NCBI GenBank assembly: GCA_013152045.1
Contig: JAADGZ010000088.1
Coordinates: 1 to 12,128, forward strand
Origin: Gammaproteobacteria bacterium
GTDB lineage: Bacteria > Pseudomonadota > Gammaproteobacteria > UBA6429 > Thiohalophilaceae
Direction of reading: 5' to 3'
DNA: 12,128 nucleotides
The position numbers and the translations under genes are program-made. Of the stretch, positions 6,955 through 12,128 are shown piece by piece (position 1 is the first letter of the stretch; each line of letters starts with the position of its first letter). The notes beneath the pieces were generated by a model that was not told where the DNA came from, ran no database searches, and saw only the letters and a list, made by a program, of their open reading frames with translations.

Positions 6955-8877
6955 ATGGCCGTTATGGAACAACGTCACCACAATTCAAACAGGTCTCCAG
7001 CCAAGGCTCCGCAGCAGCCCGCCATCAACCAGCGCCGACGGGATGATCAGGCAACAGAACCGGCCCTGGCGCAGGCCTCATCCGGGACAGCCTTTTCCCA
7101 TAGCATGAATGAGCAAATCTATGCTCACGCCATTGACTTCATATTTCAAAATCAAACCAATATTATTATCAACCTGGCGCTAATGCCAAGCGTGGCTTTA
7201 TTTGTTTTATGGCCACTTGCCGATCATACGCTGCTGCTCATCTGGACCATGGCCGGCATCAGCATTGCCGGCATTCGCTACCTCGTTGTTTCTTCCTATC
7301 TGAAAAAAAAAGGCAATCTCCGCTCGCCCCATTCATGGAGTCGAATTTACGCCATCACCTCGCTGATGTCTGGAACATTATGGGGCTGCGCCAACCTGCT
7401 GTTTTTTACTCCCAACGCAGTCGCCAATGAAGTATTTCTGCTAACCATCACTATCGGCCTGACCATTGCCACGCTGATTGTCACCGCCTACCATTTACCC
7501 AGCTATTATGCCTTCGCCCTGCCGGCCATCCTTATCACCGACATTCGCCTACTGATGGAAGGCAGTATGGAATACAATGGCCTGGCATTCCTGTTACTGG
7601 TCTTCCTCGGCATCGCAACAAAAATCGCCCATAACACGCATAAATCCGTTATTGCTGCGATTCGTCTGCGTTTTGAAAATCTCGATCTCATCGAACAACT
7701 CAAGCAACAAAAACAGGCCGCAGAAGATGCTAATAGCGCAAAATCAAAATTTCTTGCCGCTGCCAGCCATGATCTTCGCCAACCGCTGCACGCTCTGAGT
7801 TTGTTTATCGCTCTGCTCGATACAGAGAATGATAAACAAAAACAACGGGATTTGATCTGCAAGATTAATCATTCACAAACTGCGCTAGCCGGTTTACTCA
7901 ATACCCTGCTGGATATTTCAAGACTCGATGCCGGTATCGTAGAGGCCGAACTGCGCGCCTTCTCACTGCAGACCATGCTCGAACGACTAATCCCCGAGTT
8001 TGAGTCAGAAGCAAAAGAAAAAGGCCTTTATCTACAGTACAAAGCAACTGAAGCCGTGGTTGTCAGTGACCCCGCCTTACTTGAAATCATCTTGCGAAAT
8101 TTATTAGTCAATGCCATCCGCTATACTCATGAAGGCGGCATTAGCATTCAGGCCGTTGAATACAGCCGCTCAACCGATGACAAACAGATCCGAATCGAGA
8201 TAGCCGACACGGGCATTGGTATTCCGTTAACCAGGCAACAGGAAATCTTTCAAGAATTCCATCAGCTCGCGAACACCGAGCGTGATCGCGCTAAAGGACT
8301 GGGGCTGGGCTTAGCCATTGTACGCCGGGTAAGCACGCTTTTGGGTCATGAAATAAACCTTGAATCCGAAGTAGGCAAAGGTTCAAAATTTTTCGTCATC
8401 CTGCCCCAGGGGAAACTTGATGAAAGCACAACAACAAGCGAACATATTCCTGCTGTTTCATATAGCTTACCGGAAACCGTAGTCATGTTTATTGATGATG
8501 AAGATGAAATCCGGGAAGGAATGGATAAGACACTGAAGGAATGGGGCTGCATCCCCATGATTGCCGCATCCGGGGATGAAGCTGTACAACAGCTACAAAA
8601 AACAAAACAACAACCCGATGTCATTCTCGCCGATTACCGTCTGCGCGGAGGAGAAAATGGCGCCGATGCCATTCGTCAAGTATGCAAAGAAATCGGCAAG
8701 AAAATACCCGCCTTGATTATTACCGGAGATACCGCTCCCGAACGCTTGCGCGAAGCAAAGGCCAGTGGTTACACCTTGTTACATAAGCCGCTGCAACCTG
8801 CACAAATTCGCGCCTTCGTCCGCCATGCTGTTCGTCCATCCATCACCGGCAACGCTAAAAATATCTCTGAACCCTAA
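6955..8877 (+). CDS. Membrane-bound hybrid histidine kinase with C-terminal receiver
   Basis: This 640-residue sensor would autophosphorylate on histidine and pass phosphate to its own receiver and perhaps to a separate regulator. Residues 1-65 are a polar, probably cytoplasmic leader rich in Gln, Arg and Asn. About 68-225 is a multi-helix membrane region (roughly six segments) with no large periplasmic domain, suggesting a signal sensed within the membrane. A coiled-coil-like linker (about 237-262) precedes HisKA, with H272 in FLAAASHDLRQPLHAL. The ATPase domain shows RNLLVNAIRYT (381-391), DTGIGIP (418-424) and GLGLGLAI (448-455). The receiver (about 508-625) has D514-D515, phospho-acceptor D560 in ILADYRLRGGENG, T590 and K611. 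No Hpt domain or DNA-binding domain is present. ATG 6955 is taken; the ATG at 6964 is equally plausible, as GGGATGG could serve as its ribosome binding site. The gene converges on the response regulator 68 bp away. Confidence 0.95.
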   Translation: MAVMEQRHHNSNRSPAKAPQQPAINQRRRDDQATEPALAQASSGTAFSHSMNEQIYAHAIDFIFQNQTNIIINLALMPSVALFVLWPLADHTLLLIWTMAGISIAGIRYLVVSSYLKKKGNLRSPHSWSRIYAITSLMSGTLWGCANLLFFTPNAVANEVFLLTITIGLTIATLIVTAYHLPSYYAFALPAILITDIRLLMEGSMEYNGLAFLLLVFLGIATKIAHNTHKSVIAAIRLRFENLDLIEQLKQQKQAAEDANSAKSKFLAAASHDLRQPLHALSLFIALLDTENDKQKQRDLICKINHSQTALAGLLNTLLDISRLDAGIVEAELRAFSLQTMLERLIPEFESEAKEKGLYLQYKATEAVVVSDPALLEIILRNLLVNAIRYTHEGGISIQAVEYSRSTDDKQIRIEIADTGIGIPLTRQQEIFQEFHQLANTERDRAKGLGLGLAIVRRVSTLLGHEINLESEVGKGSKFFVILPQGKLDESTTTSEHIPAVSYSLPETVVMFIDDEDEIREGMDKTLKEWGCIPMIAASGDEAVQQLQKTKQQPDVILADYRLRGGENGADAIRQVCKEIGKKIPALIITGDTAPERLREAKASGYTLLHKPLQPAQIRAFVRHAVRPSITGNAKNISEP

Positions 8878-8945
8878 CCTGGATAAACCACAAGATAAGT
8901 ACCTTCACCAAATCACACCCATCCCAGCACACATCGCTATGCTGC

Positions 8946-9581
8946 TTAATTTTCGCTCACTAAACCAAGCCCCGCTTTCTTTGCGACTAGGGCCGCTTGG
9001 GTTCGATTGCTGACATTCAAAACCTTAAAAATTGAGGATATGTGTGCCTTCACCGTCGCCTCGGAAAGTTTCAGGTAGCGGGCTATTTCCTTGTTCGCCT
9101 GCCCATCCACCAGCAAGCATAGAACCTCAGTTTGCCGGGGTGTTAGCCTGCTACGGGCGAGACCCGACAGATCGGTATGCTCACCGCATTGCACCAGCGC
9201 CGGAGGAATGTAAAGTCCGCCGGAAAGCACCAGTTGTAGCGCACGAATCATAATCGCAGGAGCGACACTTTTAGCAACATATCCCATTGCCCCCGCATCC
9301 AGCGCCTGTTTCATGTCCGTCAGGCGTTCAGAAGCCGTTAATATAACCACCGGCACAGTTGAAACACTATTTAAAATAACCCGCATAGCATCCACACCAT
9401 CCATGTCAGGCATGCGTAAATCCATCAGAATCAAGGCCAGATCAAGATTGTCTCTGGCCAGCTGAATAGCCTGCCTGGAAGTGGATGCTTGCAGAACCTC
9501 AGTCTCCCGATCCATCTCGCCAAGTATGTAGATCATGCCTTGCCGGAACAGGGCATGATCATCGGCTATGAGTATTTTCAC
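8946..9581 (-). CDS. NarL/FixJ-family response regulator with LuxR-type HTH
   Basis: This 211-residue transcription regulator has a receiver and a DNA-binding domain. The receiver (about 1-120) begins MKILIADDHALFRQGM with acidic pair D7-D8, and has phospho-acceptor D54 in LILMDLRMPDMDG, T82 in VVILTAS, and K104 in GYVAKS. The C-terminal GerE/LuxR helix-turn-helix (about 143-205) reads LTPRQTEVLCLLVDGQANKE, followed by IARYLKLSEATVKAHISSIF with the recognition helix, then a helix carrying NRTQAA. All receiver residues needed for phosphorylation are present. The start is GTG at 9581, with AAAGGGAT at good spacing upstream. It converges with the hybrid kinase (68 bp apart), which makes that kinase its likely partner, though this is an inference from position. 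It is divergent from the 5'-nucleotidase gene, a possible target. Confidence 0.95.
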   Translation of the reverse strand: MKILIADDHALFRQGMIYILGEMDRETEVLQASTSRQAIQLARDNLDLALILMDLRMPDMDGVDAMRVILNSVSTVPVVILTASERLTDMKQALDAGAMGYVAKSVAPAIMIRALQLVLSGGLYIPPALVQCGEHTDLSGLARSRLTPRQTEVLCLLVDGQANKEIARYLKLSEATVKAHISSIFKVLNVSNRTQAALVAKKAGLGLVSEN

Positions 9582-10040
9582 TTATATTTCATCCCTTTAA
9601 ATAATCCTGAAACACCCAATCAAATACATAGCGGGGTGGGCACATAAGCAAGACCGGCCTGCGCCTCATCACTGACCGGCGTTGATCTGGCTAAAATTTA
9701 TAGTGACCGATTTAACCATCACAAACCAATTAAGAGCGACGAGTTCCTCGTCCAACAAAACCGTTTGCCCTGTTCATTTCTTCTAACATCAATATGCAAT
9801 ACATATGTTGACTCAGCGCACAACACCACGAAATCAAACAGCCTCCGAATCTTCATTAACTTTTTGAACAGCAACAACTTTAAAATAGTGCTGTTTCTTT
9901 GGCCAATAATTTCATCATTCTAATAATGTTCACACATTCATAAAAGGTTAATTCTATTGACACATTGCTGTAAGGACATAAACCAACAATTACACCTGTC
10001 ATGATTTGACCATTAAACCACTTCGGGAGTAACGAAAACC
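9582..10040. other. Long divergent intergenic region with repeated motifs
   Basis: This 459-bp stretch lies between the response regulator (leftward) and the 5'-nucleotidase (rightward). GACCGGC occurs at 9652-9658 and 9674-9680, 22 bp apart, about two helical turns on the same face. A TGACC-AT-AACCA motif occurs at 9704-9718 and again at 10007-10020. A tight hairpin, GACGAG/CTCGTC with a TTC loop, lies at 9738-9752. TTGACA at 9957-9962 and CTGTCAT at 9996-10002 precede the nucleotidase. I see no gene with good support in it. The length and motif density suggest regulation of one or both flanking genes. Confidence 0.6.
9957..9984 (+). promoter_or_regulatory. Possible sigma-70 promoter of the 5'-nucleotidase
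   Basis: TTGACA (9957-9962) is a perfect -35 box. With a 16-bp spacer, TAAACC (9979-9984) is a weak -10 box. Transcription would begin near 9991, giving a leader of about 50 nt before the ATG at 10041. A weak -10 with a strong -35 would fit a promoter needing an activator, but this is only suggestive. Confidence 0.35.
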
Positions 10041-11897
10041 ATGAACATCAGTAGAAAAACACTCTTAGCAGGCTTCATGCTGCCTTTCATATTGGGCATT
10101 GGCAGCGTGGCCACTGCCGCATCACGGCAGTATGATGAACATCATAATACACAGGAACAGGATGCGGGTATCCGTGAAATTGCAAGCCTGCCTTTGCATT
10201 GGTTAGATAGTGAGCACAATAACAAAAGCAAGCCAACCGCATGGATACGTTTCAAGATTCTCGGCTTTAATGATTTTCACGGACATCTTTCAGCCGGCCG
10301 CAAAGTAGCTGGACGTCCGGTAGGTAGTGCTGCGGTACTAGCCGCTTATCTAGAAGCTGCCGAAGCCAAATCAAAAAATGGCGCCTTCATCGTACATGCG
10401 GGTGATCAGGTAGGTGCTTCGCCGCCAGTCTCCGCCCTGTTGCAGGATGAACCTTCGATCAGCTTCCTCAACATGCTGGCCAATGATTATTGCGAGGCCT
10501 CCGAGAGCGATAAATCGGATGATGACGGCGATCGCAAACCCATGTCTCATGACCGAAAAAATGATTTGCAGCAGCAGAAGTGCAATGTCATCGGCACCCT
10601 CGGCAACCATGAGTTTGATGAGGGCAAGCAGGAAATGCTGCGTCTTATTAATGGTGGCAATTATGCAACTGGTCCGTTCCTGCAAAAAGAATATGAAGGC
10701 GCGGTTTTCCCCTATGTATCTGCCAATGTTATTGATAACGCAACTGGAAAACCACTGTTAAAACCTTATGTCATAAGACGCATAAAGGGAATGAAGGTAG
10801 CGTTTATCGGTGCTGTTCTGAAACAAACACCGACTATAGTCACACCGACCGGCGTGGCCGGTTTGAGCTTTATTGATGAAGCAGATGCCATCAACAGCTA
10901 TATCCCTGAATTACACCGCCAGGGCGTACATGCCATTATTGTTACCATTCATCAGGGTACCCGTCAGCGTTATTATGGTGGCCCGACCGATGCCGAAGTT
11001 GGCAAGCTGAATGGCTCGATTGCCGACATTGTCAATCGTCTGGATGATGATGTGGATATTGTTATTTCAGGTCATTCACATTCTTTTACCAATGCTTTGA
11101 TTGCCAACGCACATGGTAAAAAAATCCTGGTCGTACAGGCATTTTCATATGGCACCGCCTTTGACGATATCGATGTTGCCATTGATCCGCGCAGCCATGA
11201 TATTGTTGAGAAATCAGCCCGCATCGTGACGACCTATGCCGATATCGAACCCGGTTTGTCACCGGATAAAGATGTTGCCAAAATGGTTGCCAAAGCAGAA
11301 GCCATGGTGGCACCGATGGTCAGCAGAGTCATCGGCACCACAACAGCGGGTATCTCGCGTAGCGCAAATGCAGCAGGCGAATCACCATTGGGCAATCTAA
11401 TTGCCGATGCTCAACGCCGCAAGATGGGAACCGACTTCAGCTTCATGAATGCAGGTGGCATCCGTGCCGACATCCCCGCCGGTAATGTCACCTGGGGCGA
11501 CCTGTTTACGGTGCAGCCATTTGGCAATGATCTGGTCACTATGAACTTGACTGGCGCGCAGATTGTACAATTGTTAAACCAGCAATGGGATGGTCAGCCT
11601 TATCCGCGCATTCTGAAAATTTCGGGTCTGAGCTACACCTGGGATAACGCCCGGCCAAGCAATGATCGTATCGTTGAAGTACGCAAAGCCGATGGTACGC
11701 TGTTAGACATGGCTGCCAGCTATTCGATTACCGTCAATAGTTTCATCGCCGCCGGTGGCGATAACTATACGGTATTGACGACAGGCGCTAACCGTGTGAT
11801 TGGCAGCAATGATCTTGACGCACTAATCGAATACATCAGTGCCATGCCACAACCCTTCAATGCGGTGATTGAAGGTCGTATTAAACGTTTAAATTAG
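10041..11897 (+). CDS. Exported 5'-nucleotidase / metallophosphatase (UshA-like)
   Basis: This 618-residue secreted enzyme should hydrolyse nucleotides or related phosphoesters outside the cytoplasm, releasing phosphate and nucleoside. A Sec signal peptide is clear: MNISRK, a hydrophobic core, and cleavage near VATAA (23-27). The metallophosphatase domain carries the two-metal ligands D78 and H80 (GFNDFHGHL), D122 (HAGDQVGASPP), N189-H190 (GTLGNHEFDEG), H304 (TIHQG), and H345 and H347 (SGHSHS). The C-terminal 5'-nucleotidase domain (about 430-610) has ESPLGNLIADA, NAGGIR (470-475), VQPFGNDLV with F494, and NSFIAAGGDNY (566-576), expected to form the nucleotide pocket. Unusual features are a polar leader (about 28-65) and a charged insert (about 151-181, CEASESDKSDDDGDRK) between two metal motifs, flanked by C151 and C181. 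GGGAG lies 11 nt before the ATG. Exact substrate is unknown. Confidence 0.95.
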   Translation: MNISRKTLLAGFMLPFILGIGSVATAASRQYDEHHNTQEQDAGIREIASLPLHWLDSEHNNKSKPTAWIRFKILGFNDFHGHLSAGRKVAGRPVGSAAVLAAYLEAAEAKSKNGAFIVHAGDQVGASPPVSALLQDEPSISFLNMLANDYCEASESDKSDDDGDRKPMSHDRKNDLQQQKCNVIGTLGNHEFDEGKQEMLRLINGGNYATGPFLQKEYEGAVFPYVSANVIDNATGKPLLKPYVIRRIKGMKVAFIGAVLKQTPTIVTPTGVAGLSFIDEADAINSYIPELHRQGVHAIIVTIHQGTRQRYYGGPTDAEVGKLNGSIADIVNRLDDDVDIVISGHSHSFTNALIANAHGKKILVVQAFSYGTAFDDIDVAIDPRSHDIVEKSARIVTTYADIEPGLSPDKDVAKMVAKAEAMVAPMVSRVIGTTTAGISRSANAAGESPLGNLIADAQRRKMGTDFSFMNAGGIRADIPAGNVTWGDLFTVQPFGNDLVTMNLTGAQIVQLLNQQWDGQPYPRILKISGLSYTWDNARPSNDRIVEVRKADGTLLDMAASYSITVNSFIAAGGDNYTVLTTGANRVIGSNDLDALIEYISAMPQPFNAVIEGRIKRLN

Positions 11898-11918
11898 TCA
11901 ACTTGAAAAACAATAAAC

Positions 11919-11943
11919 TACCTCGCAGCAAGCTGACGGGGTA
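11919..11943. repeat. Small palindromic repeat, hairpin 1
   Basis: TACCTCG (11919-11925) pairs with CGGGGTA (11937-11943) using one wobble pair. Inside this, CAGC (11926-11929) pairs with GCTG (11932-11935), with one bulged A. The shape and sequence resemble the TACC..CGCAGCAAGCTG..GGGTA palindromes that I recall as frequent between genes in proteobacteria. No T-run follows, so it is probably not the terminator itself. It begins 21 bp after the nucleotidase stop. Confidence 0.5.
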
Positions 11944-11960
11944 TTAAGTTGTCGCGTGCT

Positions 11961-12002
11961 GATGGGTTTCCCTACTGGACTTCGCGCTTTGCTCTACCCA
12001 TC
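11961..12002. repeat. GATGGGT...ACCCATC inverted repeat, hairpin 2
   Basis: GATGGGT (11961-11967) is a perfect inverse of ACCCATC (11996-12002), separated by 28 bases. Read on the minus strand, GTAGGATGGGTAGAGC opens the element. From general knowledge, this resembles a widespread intergenic repeat of the form GGATGGGTAGAGCGnAGCGAAACCCATC; this copy seems to carry about a dozen extra bases (around 11971-11983) in the loop. Copies elsewhere in the genome cannot be checked here. Confidence 0.5.
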
Positions 12003-12012
12003 CTACCGTTTT

Positions 12013-12026
12013 CGCTGCAAGCAGCG
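12013..12026. repeat. CGCTGC/GCAGCG hairpin 3
   Basis: CGCTGC (12013-12018) and GCAGCG (12021-12026) form a perfect inverted repeat around AA. It follows hairpin 2 by 10 bp and precedes the terminator by 22 bp, continuing the run of small palindromes after the nucleotidase gene. Confidence 0.45.
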
Positions 12027-12048
12027 GAGAATGACACCCAGAGAGATT

Positions 12049-12076
12049 AAAGGGGCTCAGATGAGCCCCTTTTTTT
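12049..12076 (+). terminator. Rho-independent terminator after the 5'-nucleotidase
   Basis: GGGGCTC (12052-12058) and GAGCCCC (12063-12069) form a perfect 7-bp GC-rich stem with loop AGAT. The stem extends to 10 bp through AAA/TTT and is followed by seven T bases (12070-12076). It lies 151 bp past the nucleotidase stop, with only the three hairpins between. With an A-run on the left side, it could also act on the other strand for a leftward gene lying beyond the window. Confidence 0.9.
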
Positions 12077-12128
12077 ATCCCTGTATCAATTCAACTCTAA
12101 GCTCTTATCACCGCGAGAATCCCCCGCA

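Noticed and set aside
8878..8945. Bidirectional terminator between the convergent kinase and regulator genes
   Set aside because: I looked for an inverted repeat with a T-run in these 68 bp and found none, so I do not annotate one.
9589..9669. 26-codon minus-strand ORF ending 7 nt before the response regulator start, a possible leader peptide
   Set aside because: It has no ribosome binding site and no attenuator-type hairpins after it; chance is the simpler explanation.
9805..9867. 20-codon plus-strand ORF in the divergent region
   Set aside because: It is very short, has no ribosome binding site, and its composition looks random.
12107..12128. GCGAGAATCCCCC segment at the right edge as another palindrome
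   Set aside because: It resembles half of a hairpin like those nearby, but the partner, if any, lies outside the window.

Overview
The window looks like ordinary chromosome from a gammaproteobacterium of moderate GC. The evidence is close residue-level agreement of DHFR, ThyA and Lgt with the E. coli proteins, and the lgt-to-thyA neighbourhood that enterics also have. I see no tRNA, rRNA, CRISPR array, integrase, transposase or phage gene. The left edge cuts through folA.

Region 1 (1-4483, all minus strand), read in the direction of transcription, holds an RlmI-type 23S rRNA cytosine methyltransferase, lgt (prolipoprotein diacylglyceryl transferase), a 310-residue exported protein of unknown function, thyA (thymidylate synthase) and folA (dihydrofolate reductase, partial). 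ThyA makes dTMP and dihydrofolate, and FolA regenerates tetrahydrofolate, so the two act together. The exported protein sits between lgt and thyA, which are directly adjacent in E. coli. A CGCAAAGA tandem repeat with an inverted partner lies between thyA and folA.

Region 2 (4484-4814) is a divergent intergenic stretch with an AT-rich 9-bp tandem repeat, a stem-loop and a possible 46-codon ORF with a good ribosome binding site. It is followed on the plus strand by a YyaL/SSP411-type protein (thioredoxin-fold domain with CHWC, plus a glycosidase-like helical domain) and then by a membrane-bound hybrid histidine kinase with a C-terminal receiver.

Region 3: the kinase gene converges on a NarL/FixJ-type response regulator on the minus strand, so the two probably form a two-component pair, although no partner specificity can be read from sequence. 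A 459-bp divergent intergenic stretch separates the regulator from an exported 5'-nucleotidase/metallophosphatase. That stretch holds repeated short motifs, a perfect TTGACA box and a CTGTCAT half-site. Downstream of the nucleotidase are three small hairpins, two of them resembling common intergenic repeat families, and then a strong intrinsic terminator.

Nothing here amounts to a clearly new multi-gene system. The best leads are the uncharacterised exported protein in the lgt-thyA interval, the possible small protein at 4614-4754, the repeat elements at 442-535 and 11919-12026, and the possible link between the two-component pair and the nucleotidase.
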